A stretch of DNA of 64,000 nt from Cloacibacillus sp. (lineage in GTDB: Bacteria > Synergistota > Synergistia > Synergistales > Synergistaceae): positions 3,269 to 67,268 of the forward strand of contig JAVVPF010000011.1 of NCBI GenBank assembly GCA_036655895.1, written 5' to 3'. Under the pieces are notes generated by a model. The model worked only from the letters and a program-made list of their open reading frames with translations. It did no database searches and was not told where the DNA came from. This document shows positions 1 to 7,854 of the stretch, in pieces. The first letter of the stretch is position 1. Each line of letters opens with the position of its first letter. The translations under genes were made by a program, and so were the position numbers.

Positions 1-200
1 AGGGCGTGAGCCGCGCCCAGAGTGTAGGCCCACACGGCGTTGTCGAATGCTATCGGCTGGATGCCGCGGACTATGGCGGCTATGTCTATGCCGCTGTTGA
101 GGCAGAGTTCGCGCGCGTCGTCAAGGGAGGCGAAGCCGTTTGCCGTAAGAAATTCGTTTATTTTGTCTATCCTGCGTTCGTAACCTTCAAAGTTTGCCAT
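1..200 (-). CDS. GGGtGRT family protein, N-terminal part (runs off window start)
   Basis: The first 66 codons are present; the rest lies beyond base 1. The start ATG (198-200) follows an AGGAGGG ribosome site that sits in the gap after the NifU-like gene, so the two are co-transcribed. The visible residues begin MANFEGYERRIDKIN and include the segment ARELCLNSGIDIAAIVRG, which I recognise from the GGGtGRT family (named for a glycine/arginine motif further on, not visible here). This family is uncharacterised and is regularly paired with a NifU-like scaffold in anaerobes. Identification rests on memory of the family's N-terminus and the gene pairing. Confidence 0.75.
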   Translation of the reverse strand, partial: MANFEGYERRIDKINEFLTANGFASLDDARELCLNSGIDIAAIVRGIQPIAFDNAVWAYTLGAAHA

Positions 201-212
201 TGTGCTTCCCTC

Positions 213-905
213 CTACTGCCTGCGCGGGTCTATTATTTTGTCGGCCTCGTCGTAGCGTCCGTATTTGGCGGTGTTTTTCTCAAAGGCCTCTTTCGGGTCC
301 ATGCCTTTGCGTATTGCCTCCATCATTTTGCCGAGCGAGACGTAGCGGTATCCGATTATTTCTCCGTTTTTATCAAGAGCCTGGTCGAGCACGTAGCCTT
401 CGGCCATCTCAAGATAGCGCGGGCCTTTTTCGAGCGTGCCGTACATGGTGCCTATCTGTGAGCGAAGGCCTTTGCCGAGATCTTCGAGGCCCGCGCCTAC
501 TGGCAGCCCGTTGTCCGAAAAGGCGCTCTGCGTCCTGCCGTATGCTATCTGGAGGAAGAGCTCGCGCATCGCCGTGTTGATTGCGTCGCAGACGAGGTCG
601 GTGTTGAGCGCCTCAAGCAGCGTTTTGCCGGGCAGTATCTCGGAGGCCATTGCCGCCGAGTGCGTCATGCCGGAGCAGCCTATAGTTTCAATGAGCGCCT
701 CATGGATGACCCCGTCTTTTACGTTGAGTGAAAGTTTGCAGGCGCCCTGCTGCGGCGCGCACCAGCCCACGCCGTGCGTGAAGCCGGAGATGTCGCCTAT
801 CTGTTTTGATTCGACCCATTTTCCCTCTTCAGGTATGGGCGCCGGGCCGTGGTTCGCTCCCTTCGCCACGCATACCATCTCTTCAACTTCGCGTGAACAC
901 TGCAT
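213..905 (-). CDS. NifU-like iron-sulfur cluster assembly scaffold protein
   Basis: A 230-residue protein with a NifU/IscU N-terminal-type core: a first Cys region (GVGWCAPQQGACKL, about residues 45-60), an ETIGCSGMTHSAAMAS segment, and a third candidate ligand in TDLVCDAIN. NifU-type domains assemble [2Fe-2S]/[4Fe-4S] clusters on three conserved Cys. The C-terminal 100 residues do not look like the classical NifU ferredoxin or Nfu domains; they are probably specific to the subfamily that travels with the GGGtGRT protein just downstream (12-base gap). The ATG at 905 has AGGAGG eight bases upstream. The role is cytoplasmic Fe-S supply; the target is unknown. Confidence 0.75.
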   Translation of the reverse strand: MQCSREVEEMVCVAKGANHGPAPIPEEGKWVESKQIGDISGFTHGVGWCAPQQGACKLSLNVKDGVIHEALIETIGCSGMTHSAAMASEILPGKTLLEALNTDLVCDAINTAMRELFLQIAYGRTQSAFSDNGLPVGAGLEDLGKGLRSQIGTMYGTLEKGPRYLEMAEGYVLDQALDKNGEIIGYRYVSLGKMMEAIRKGMDPKEAFEKNTAKYGRYDEADKIIDPRRQ

Positions 906-935
906 AGAATAGTCCTCCTTTAAATTGTTGAGCGG

Positions 936-2330
936 CTAGTAGCCCCAGGCAAAATCAGGGCTGCCCGCTGCCAGTAAGCGTGCCTTCATGTCTTTTGTTA
1001 TCGTTTCGAGCGCACGTTCGTTGCGCCCCTCGCAGCGCGCGACAAGCACTGGCTGCGTGTTTGAGACGCGCACCAGCCCCCAGCCTTCCGGGTAGGTGAT
1101 GCGTACTCCGTCTATCGTTATTATATCGAGTTTCTCCGCCTCGGCCTGCGCCTTTACCCGTTCGACCACGCCGAATTTCACGTCGTCTGGGCAGTCGAAC
1201 CTTGTCTCTATGGTGGACGGGTAGAGCGGAATATCCTTCATCAGATCGGAGAGCCGGCTTTCGGTGTTTGATATGATGCGCGCAAGACGGGCCGCTGCGT
1301 AGAAGGCGTCGTCGTAGCCGAAATATTCGTCGGCGAAGAACATGTGCCCTGAGACTTCGCCTGAAAAGAGCGCGTGTTCCTCACGCATCTTAGCCTTGAC
1401 GAGCGAGTGTCCTGCGTTCCACCAAAGCGGACGCCCTCCCAGTTTTTCTACGGTCTCCGGCAGCGCCATTGAGCTTTTTATCTCGCATATCGCGACTGCG
1501 CCCGGATGCTTCGGCAGTATCTCGCTCCAGTAGAGCGCCATGAGGCGGTCGCCCCAGACGACCTCGCCGTTGTCGTCGACGACGCCTATTCTGTCTGAGT
1601 CGCCGTCAAAGCCTACGCCGAAATCCGCGCCCGTTTCGCGGACGGTCTCTATGAGCTTCGGGAGATTTTCGCGCTTCGTGGGGTCTGGATGATGGTTTGG
1701 AAAGTTTCCGTCGGGCGCGCTGTAAAGCTCCGTCACATCGCATCCGATGCGGCGCAGAAAGTCCGGCGCGTATAGGCCGCCTGTGCCGTTGCCGGAGTCG
1801 CAGACTATTTTTGGACGGCGCGGCCCCAGCTTTATCTTTGAAACGAGCATCTCCAGGTACTGCGCGTTCAGGTCCGCGCGCGCCGCAGCACCCGGGTCTG
1901 GCGCGGTAAAGAGCCGCCCCTCGCTGATTATCCTGTATATCTCCATTATGTCGTCGCCCCAGAGCGTGGCTTTGTCGTATGCCACTTTGAGGCCGTTGAA
2001 TTCCTTTGGATTGTGGCTGCCTGTGACCATGATGCCGCCGCCCGCGTCGAGGCGGAAGAGGCTCCAGTAGAAGGTCGGCGTGGAGACGAGGCCGATGTCT
2101 ACGACGTCTATGCCCGCCGCGTTCATGCCGCGCGCCGCAGCGGCTTTGATGCGCGTCGTTGAGAGGCGCGCGTCTCCGCCAAGCGTGGCGGTGGCGACGC
2201 CGCGTTCTCTGAGCCACGTGCCAAAAGCCTGCCCTATGAGAAAGACGTTTTCGTCGGTCAATTCGGCGTCAGCTATGCCTCTTATGTCGTATTCGCGGAA
2301 TATGTGCTGTGGAACTATTGTCATAGCCAT
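936..2330 (-). CDS. phosphomannomutase/phosphoglucomutase
   Basis: A 464-residue alpha-D-phosphohexomutase, the usual length for bacterial PMM/PGM (AlgC/ManB type). It interconverts hexose 6- and 1-phosphates for cell-envelope sugar synthesis in the cytosol. Visible signatures are the phosphoserine loop VTGSHNPKEFNG with catalytic Ser105, the Mg2+ loop FDGDSDRIGVVDD, the sugar-binding loop GEVSGHMFF, and the C-terminal phosphate-binding loop RVSNTQPVLVARCEG. An AGGAGG site seven bases before the ATG at 2330 supports the start. It lies between the NifU-like gene and the hybrid kinase, same strand, without obvious functional coupling. Mannose versus glucose preference cannot be read from sequence. 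Confidence 0.9.
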   Translation of the reverse strand: MAMTIVPQHIFREYDIRGIADAELTDENVFLIGQAFGTWLRERGVATATLGGDARLSTTRIKAAAARGMNAAGIDVVDIGLVSTPTFYWSLFRLDAGGGIMVTGSHNPKEFNGLKVAYDKATLWGDDIMEIYRIISEGRLFTAPDPGAAARADLNAQYLEMLVSKIKLGPRRPKIVCDSGNGTGGLYAPDFLRRIGCDVTELYSAPDGNFPNHHPDPTKRENLPKLIETVRETGADFGVGFDGDSDRIGVVDDNGEVVWGDRLMALYWSEILPKHPGAVAICEIKSSMALPETVEKLGGRPLWWNAGHSLVKAKMREEHALFSGEVSGHMFFADEYFGYDDAFYAAARLARIISNTESRLSDLMKDIPLYPSTIETRFDCPDDVKFGVVERVKAQAEAEKLDIITIDGVRITYPEGWGLVRVSNTQPVLVARCEGRNERALETITKDMKARLLAAGSPDFAWGY

Positions 2331-2369
2331 CTCTTTACCTCCTGATCATAAAAACAAGGAGCTTATGCT

Positions 2370-5300
2370 CTAAGCATAATGCTTTTTGCTTTGTTTTGCA
2401 ACTTCAATGAGTGAGTAAAGCGTGCCGTAGAGCCTGCGCGCGTCTATGGGCTTCGCTATGTGCGCGTCCATTCCGCTTGCGCGGGATTTTTCGATGTCTT
2501 CGACGAAGGCGTTGGCGCTCATGGCGATTATGGGAACGGATACCGCGCGCTCTTTTTCGGCGGTTCTTATCAGCTTCGTCGCGGTGAGGCCGTCCATGCG
2601 CGGCATTCGTATGTCCATGAGCACCGCGTCATACCAGCCTTCAGGATGCGAGGTGAAGGCAGAAAGCGCCTCTTCGCCGTTTGCGGCAACCTCTACCTCA
2701 AAGCCTCGGTGCGCGAGCATTTTTTTTGCCACTTCGACGTTGAGCGGATGGTCTTCGGCAAGCAGCAGGCGGCGGCCTTTGAAGTCATAACCGTCGGGAC
2801 ATTCGGCGTACGCGGCTGAGGCGCACTTTTCGGCCTGTTCGTCGCACAGCGCGAGGCTCAGCGAGACCGTAAATTCCGCGCCTTGTCCTTCACGGCTTTT
2901 GACGGATATTTCGCCGCCCATCAGAGAGACGAGGTTCTTGCATATAGCAAGGCCCAGGCCGGTGCCTCCGTATGACGAGGTGTTTCCGCTGTGGCCTTGG
3001 GCGAACGGGTCAAAGAGGTGGGGCAGGAAGCTTTCTGTTATTCCGATGCCGGTGTCGCGCACGACGAAGGTGACGGGCACGCGGCCGTTCTCGGGCTCGT
3101 GCTGTTTTGCTGCGAAGGTGACGGAGCCGCACTCCGGCGTGAACTTTACGGCGTTTGAAATGATGTTTATCAGTATCTGCTGAAGCTTCGTGGCGTCTCC
3201 CATGAGACGGTCGCAGCCGCCCTCTTCGATGTCGGATATATAGCGGACACTCTTTTTTTCGGCGAGCCCGCGGCAGATGACGCAAATGTTTTCAAGAAAG
3301 AGGCGCCAGCTCAGCGGGTGGCTTTCGACCTCGGCCTTACCGCTTTCTATCTTTGACATGTCGAGGATGTCGTTTATGAGCGCAAGCAGGAATTGGGCGG
3401 AGAGCTCCACCTTTGAGAGACAGTCCTGCACCTCCTCAGAGGCGCCGGCCGCCTCCTTCGCAAGCGCCGTCATGCCGATTATCGCGTTCATCGGCGTGCG
3501 TATCTCATGGCTCATGCTTGAGAGAAAGTCTGATTTTGCGACGCTCGCCGCGCGCGCCTGCGCAAGAGCCGAGCGCATCAGCTCCTCCTGGCGCGTCCTT
3601 CGCGCAAGAAACTCCGTGACGTCGCTGCGGCACAGAAGAAGCGCCGTATGCGCCTCGTCAAGCCAGCAGAAGCGCCATTTCTTATGTCTGACGGCGCCGT
3701 TTGATATTATTGGAAAGCTGCACTCATAGTAGCCTTTCGCGTTCACCTGCTTCAGTACATGATCCAGCGCGAAGGCGCCCGTCGCTTCGTTTTTTCTGTC
3801 CGCCGCGATAAGCGGCAGGATCGTCCCGACGAATGCGCCGCTGTAGCTTGTTTCGCTGACGCCGTGTTTTATTTCGCGGTCGTTTTCCGAATGTATTTTG
3901 AGCAGACCGCTCTTTACGTCGATGAGCGCCACCATCTGGAATTCGCTTTCGGCGATGCGGTCTATTATTATCTTTCTCGTCTTGTCCGCGTCGATGTCGT
4001 AGGCGTAGATGAAGCAGAGGATGTCGTCCGTCTCAGGATTTCGGAAGGTTTTGACGACGAGGTTGAGCCAAATGGCGCCGCCGTCGTTCGTCCTGCGCTG
4101 AAATTCGACGTTCTGCACCTGCTCCGCGCCTGTGAAATCTTTTATGACGCGCGCGCGGTCAAGGATGCGCAGCAGTTCTTCGCGCCTCTCCGGAAGTATC
4201 GCAGTCGCCGCCATTATCTTCATTCCCTCTTCGTAGCTGAGGCCCTCTATGTTTGTGGAGACGTTATCCTGAGCGATGTAGCTTTCTATTTTGTTTTCCG
4301 TGGCGTTTGCGCGTATCTTGACGAGCAGGTTGCCGCTTTCGCCGAACATTTGAAAGGAAAGTTCTTCGTTGTAGCGGTGCTGCGCGTTCATCAGCTCGGA
4401 GACGTCCTCTCCTATGCCTACCGCCATCACCGGCTCGTCGCCGTCAAAAATTGTGGAGTAGGTTATGCGCTGCCATTCTATTTTTGAGCGCGATTTGTCA
4501 AAATGGATGACCGCTTCGGCGGATTTCTGTCCGGAATCAATGCGGCGGTGAAGTTCGCGGTAGTCTTCGCGGCTCTCAGGCATCACAAGCCCGGAGGCGA
4601 TTATAGCCTCGCAGCCGCCTGTTATTGGGGCGACAAGCCCCAGCCGTTCCGACCCTTTGTTTGTGTCGTTAAAAATTTTGTTTCTTATGTCATAGCTCCA
4701 CAGGGAGAGAGAGGAGGCTGAAAGCGCCATCTCCATCTGACGTTTGGCGGCCTTCGCATGTATCTCGCCTGTGATGTCCTTCGCGTGACCGACTGCGCGC
4801 ACGGCGCGGCTTTCGTCATAGACCGCGCGGTAGGAAAGCCGCATCCACACCTCGCGGCCCCTTTCGTCGTACATACGCACGTCGGCGCTGGCGGAGGCGG
4901 CGCCCGCCTCAATTTTTTTATGAAGGCCGATGTAATCCTTTATCGAGTCGCGGTGTATCCTTCCCCGCTCGACCATCGCGTACGGCGTGTCTATTATCTC
5001 GCCGTCGGGGACGGGCCTGCCGCCGTCGTTTCGCGGCCTGTAAAAACAAAGCCCCGTCGTCAGGTCGTATTCCCATATAAAAATGGCGGCGCTGTGCATA
5101 GCCGTCTCCATTTTTTGTTTCTCCGTCTTTACGCGTATTTCTTCCGTCACGTTGCGCCCGACTCCAATGACGATGACCGGCGCGCCCGCGTCGTCGCAGA
5201 TATTGGTGAAGGCGACGCGCTCGCACCACCAGTCGGCGTCTCCTTCAAAGCGAAACCAGAAGTCTTCCGTCGCGTTTGCGGCGCCGGAGAGCATCTTCGC

Positions 5301-5957
5301 CGCAACGGCGCGCGCCCTCTCGCGGCAGTCGTCACGGAGGCAGCCAGCGGCGGTGACATATTCCAGCGGATGGCTGCGCGTCATCTGCGGCGCGTGGTGC
5401 AGTTCCATGCTGCGCTGCGTGTGCGTCAGCATGTCTTTTGCAATATCGTAGCTCCAGATGATGAGGTCGCTGCCTTCGACGGCTATGTCGTAGAGCGCCT
5501 TTTTTTCGCGCAGGCTGATTTCAAGCTCCTTGGCCTTTGATATGTCCATTATCATGCCGTAGATATACCGCGCGCCAGTATCGTCGCAGAACTGCTCCCC
5601 ATCGACTGATATCCATTTTACGGAGCCGTCGCCGCAGGTTATCCTGTGCTCGCAGCGCAGCTTTGGCCCCCGCTGCTCCGACATGGCTTTGAGCAGGTTG
5701 TTCAAATCAGGCGGAAAGACGACCTCCCGCATCCTGTCGTCCTTTGATTTTTGAAGCTCTTCGCGGCTGTATCCGATTATCTTAAAAAAACCGTCGTTTG
5801 CGCACAGAATACGGCAGTCGGGCCACGGCGTGCTTTTGAAAATGCCTCCCGGCACGGAGTCGAAGGCGGCGACGATGTCGCGCGTCTCAGCCTCGGTGCG
5901 CACACGGGCCGCGGCCTTGGCTTCGTCGATATTCCAGTTCTTTCCGTGCGTCTCCAT
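2370..5957 (-). CDS. multi-PAS hybrid sensor histidine kinase/response regulator
   Basis: A 1195-residue protein without convincing membrane segments, so a cytoplasmic sensor. It begins with a PAS/PAC module (about 25-145), followed by at least four more PAS-like repeats (several with GxGxDVT/DIT-type PAC ends) to about residue 780. A HisKA dimerisation domain follows with SSMSHEIRTPMNAIIG (phospho-His817), then a HATPase with DTGIG and GGTGLGLAI boxes, and a C-terminal receiver domain with VLMDIRMPRMDG (Asp1115). No Hpt domain is attached, so a separate phosphotransferase or regulator would be required. The signal is unknown; stacked PAS domains suggest redox or small-ligand input. The preceding nitroreductase-like gene ends 7 bases upstream. 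Confidence 0.9.
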   Translation of the reverse strand: METHGKNWNIDEAKAAARVRTEAETRDIVAAFDSVPGGIFKSTPWPDCRILCANDGFFKIIGYSREELQKSKDDRMREVVFPPDLNNLLKAMSEQRGPKLRCEHRITCGDGSVKWISVDGEQFCDDTGARYIYGMIMDISKAKELEISLREKKALYDIAVEGSDLIIWSYDIAKDMLTHTQRSMELHHAPQMTRSHPLEYVTAAGCLRDDCRERARAVAAKMLSGAANATEDFWFRFEGDADWWCERVAFTNICDDAGAPVIVIGVGRNVTEEIRVKTEKQKMETAMHSAAIFIWEYDLTTGLCFYRPRNDGGRPVPDGEIIDTPYAMVERGRIHRDSIKDYIGLHKKIEAGAASASADVRMYDERGREVWMRLSYRAVYDESRAVRAVGHAKDITGEIHAKAAKRQMEMALSASSLSLWSYDIRNKIFNDTNKGSERLGLVAPITGGCEAIIASGLVMPESREDYRELHRRIDSGQKSAEAVIHFDKSRSKIEWQRITYSTIFDGDEPVMAVGIGEDVSELMNAQHRYNEELSFQMFGESGNLLVKIRANATENKIESYIAQDNVSTNIEGLSYEEGMKIMAATAILPERREELLRILDRARVIKDFTGAEQVQNVEFQRRTNDGGAIWLNLVVKTFRNPETDDILCFIYAYDIDADKTRKIIIDRIAESEFQMVALIDVKSGLLKIHSENDREIKHGVSETSYSGAFVGTILPLIAADRKNEATGAFALDHVLKQVNAKGYYECSFPIISNGAVRHKKWRFCWLDEAHTALLLCRSDVTEFLARRTRQEELMRSALAQARAASVAKSDFLSSMSHEIRTPMNAIIGMTALAKEAAGASEEVQDCLSKVELSAQFLLALINDILDMSKIESGKAEVESHPLSWRLFLENICVICRGLAEKKSVRYISDIEEGGCDRLMGDATKLQQILINIISNAVKFTPECGSVTFAAKQHEPENGRVPVTFVVRDTGIGITESFLPHLFDPFAQGHSGNTSSYGGTGLGLAICKNLVSLMGGEISVKSREGQGAEFTVSLSLALCDEQAEKCASAAYAECPDGYDFKGRRLLLAEDHPLNVEVAKKMLAHRGFEVEVAANGEEALSAFTSHPEGWYDAVLMDIRMPRMDGLTATKLIRTAEKERAVSVPIIAMSANAFVEDIEKSRASGMDAHIAKPIDARRLYGTLYSLIEVAKQSKKHYA

Positions 5958-5964
5958 CTTTTAT

Positions 5965-6582
5965 TTACTGCCTGCCTACTACCATTACCCCGGCGATTTT
6001 CATGATTGGGCCGAGCATGAGCGCTGATTCCAGGCTGACTTTATTGAAGGAGGCGAGAAAGCGAGTCTTGAGGTTCAACGCTTCCGCCGCGAGGTAGACG
6101 TTCTGCGCCATAGCGCCAGCCGCTATATCGCTGTACTGCTCAACGTTCATCGTGCCGCGGTTTACGAGCACGAGCAGGCACGGCGCGGTCTTTGCGAAAT
6201 CCTGCGTCACTGCGCGGCTTATGAGGCGCTTTTCAGCTATGACCTCTATCAGTGCGTTTTTCTCCCAATTGTAAATGTATCCGCCGTTTTTTAAGATAAC
6301 ATAGACGGTGACGTACGGCTCGCGCCCCATCGCCATCGGCACGGTCCAACCCTTAGGCTCTCTGTTTTTTCCGGTCGCGGCCCAGAGGACTGTTGAAAGT
6401 TCCTTCATCGAAAGCTCCTGCTTCGCAAACGGCTCCTGCGCGGCGGAGGCTCTATTGGCTATCGCTTCAAGGACAGAGGGGCCGCCAGTCTTGTCCGGTT
6501 CGGGCAGGATGATGTTTGCGGCGCATGCCGCCGTGGAGAAGGTGAGGATAAAGAGCGCTGTGATCATCAAAATATTTTTCAT
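5965..6582 (-). CDS. exported nitroreductase-family (SagB-type) protein
   Basis: A 205-residue protein starting at the ATG at 6582, chosen because AAGGAGGA lies just upstream; a longer frame to 6654 adds a stretch without signal character. The N-terminus (MKNILMITALFILTFSTAACA) is a clear signal peptide. The mature part has the SagB/nitroreductase pattern: KQELSMKELSTVLWAATGKN near the start, a central AGAMAQNVYLAAEALNL helix and a C-terminal IMKIAGVMVVGRQ strand. Family members bind FMN and reduce small substrates with NAD(P)H, but an exported version is unusual because pyridine nucleotides are absent outside the membrane. The substrate is unknown. Its stop is 7 bases before the hybrid kinase start. 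Confidence 0.7.
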   Translation of the reverse strand: MKNILMITALFILTFSTAACAANIILPEPDKTGGPSVLEAIANRASAAQEPFAKQELSMKELSTVLWAATGKNREPKGWTVPMAMGREPYVTVYVILKNGGYIYNWEKNALIEVIAEKRLISRAVTQDFAKTAPCLLVLVNRGTMNVEQYSDIAAGAMAQNVYLAAEALNLKTRFLASFNKVSLESALMLGPIMKIAGVMVVGRQ

Positions 6583-6661
6583 GTTTATGTTCCTCCTTAG
6601 TTTTTTGACCGCCAACAAGCGGTGATCATATATCGTCCGTCGCATAGGCCGCAAGCGTATA

Positions 6662-7438
6662 TCAGCCTATCCACGGCCATTGCGTCAGAAATCCCATAAA
6701 ATACAGCAGCCTCTCGCCAAAGAAGATCGCAAGGAGCATCCCGCAGCAGAGAAACGGCCCAAGAGGCACCGCCGTCTTGCGCGTCACCTTTTTCGCAATA
6801 AGAAGCGGCACGACGACAAGGCCGCCGCAAAGAAAGCCAAGATAGAGCGAAAGCAGCGAGAGCTTAAAACCCATGAAGGCGCCGATGCCTAGCATGAGCA
6901 CGGCGTCGCCTAGCCCCATCCTGCCTCGGCTTGCGATTATTATAAGACCTATGACGCCCGCGCCGGCCGCCGCGCCAAGCGCTCCGTCCAGCACCGCGCT
7001 CCAGCCGCCGCCCGCGCGCAGAAGAAGCCCCGCCGCGGCCATTGCGACCGCCCATGAATCATAGATGTATCCGCAGTCGAGGTCCGTCATTGTGTTGAAG
7101 GCAAGAAAGACAAGCGACGCCGCGGCAAATACAAGCTCCCACGTGAAACCGAAGCGCCAGACAAAAAGCGCCATAAGCAGCCCGCAGAGTGCTTCGGCCG
7201 CAAAGTGGCGCACTGGGATAGGCGCGCGGCACTCACGGCACCGCCCCTGCAAAACAAGATATGAAACGACTGGGATGAGGTCGCACGCAGAGAGCCTGCG
7301 TCCGCAGCTGTCGCATACGGAGCGTTCGCTGCCCCACCATTTTTTTTCCGCGACGGTGCGCATCGCCGCGGCGTTCGCAAACGACCCAAGCGCTGCGCCG
7401 ACGAAAAAACCGGCCGCCATATATACTCCGTTGACCAT
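6662..7438 (-). CDS. prepilin peptidase (type IV leader peptidase, A24 family)
   Basis: A 258-residue polytopic membrane protein that cleaves and N-methylates type IV prepilin-like leaders at the cytoplasmic face. The N-terminal cytosolic zinc-binding part has CDSCGRRL and CRECRAPI pairs (two CxxC). The two catalytic Asp of A24 peptidases are in TDLDCGYIYD and GRMGLGDAVL (GxGD-type). About seven hydrophobic segments follow the usual layout. AGGGG precedes the ATG at 7438. No pilin or pseudopilin genes are in the window, so its substrates are encoded elsewhere. Confidence 0.92.
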   Translation of the reverse strand: MVNGVYMAAGFFVGAALGSFANAAAMRTVAEKKWWGSERSVCDSCGRRLSACDLIPVVSYLVLQGRCRECRAPIPVRHFAAEALCGLLMALFVWRFGFTWELVFAAASLVFLAFNTMTDLDCGYIYDSWAVAMAAAGLLLRAGGGWSAVLDGALGAAAGAGVIGLIIIASRGRMGLGDAVLMLGIGAFMGFKLSLLSLYLGFLCGGLVVVPLLIAKKVTRKTAVPLGPFLCCGMLLAIFFGERLLYFMGFLTQWPWIG

Positions 7439-7522
7439 GTAGACACCCCTGCACGCCTAGGTTAAAATACCTTTATATTTTACACGTAATTTCTATTTTT
7501 TAGGCATAAGGAGATGCGTAAA

Positions 7523-7738
7523 ATGCCAATAGTAATGGTGAATATCAAAGAAGGCCGCACCGTGGAGCAAAAGCGCGCCATGGTGACGGGAATGACCGCG
7601 GTGCTCTGCGAAACTATGGAAGTCCCTCAAAGCTCCGTGCGCATAATCATCAACGAAATGAAAAACGACAACTTCGCCATCGCCGGCACGCTAGTCTGCG
7701 ACGACCCGTCAAAGCAGGTAAAGAAAAAAGAAGCGTAG
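7523..7738 (+). CDS. 4-oxalocrotonate tautomerase-like small protein
   Basis: A 71-residue protein of the tautomerase superfamily. The start at 7523 is preferred over the ATG at 7514: AAGGAG (7508-7513) directly abuts 7514 but is nine bases from 7523, and only this start gives MPIVMVNIKEGRT, where Met removal exposes the catalytic Pro1. Family members carry out keto-enol tautomerisation or related proton transfers as hexamers of roughly 60-residue chains. It is a single gene transcribed away from the prepilin peptidase and ends before a strong bidirectional terminator. The substrate cannot be inferred. Confidence 0.88.
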   Translation: MPIVMVNIKEGRTVEQKRAMVTGMTAVLCETMEVPQSSVRIIINEMKNDNFAIAGTLVCDDPSKQVKKKEA

Positions 7739-7760
7739 GCGAAAACGGCAACGCCAAAGC

Positions 7761-7803
7761 AAAAAAATGCGCGGCAAAAGGTGTATGTGCCCTTTTGCCG
7801 CGC
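7761..7803. terminator. bidirectional rho-independent terminator
   Basis: A 13-bp perfect GC-rich stem (7769-7781 with 7791-7803) and a 9-base loop lie between convergent genes. On the minus strand the stem is followed by seven T (7761-7767 as A on plus), ending the metF-metH operon; on plus it is followed by a weaker T-rich stretch for the tautomerase gene. Confidence 0.88.
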
Positions 7804-7854
7804 TTCATTCTGTTTGCGCAGTGTTGAGTATATTTTACCGCACTCGCTATGAAT

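Noticed and set aside
4758-5540. 260-codon plus-strand frame inside the histidine kinase gene
   Set aside because: Antisense to conserved PAS sequence, with no ribosome site or family resemblance. The same applies to 10605-11684, 13441-14508 and 23305-24333.
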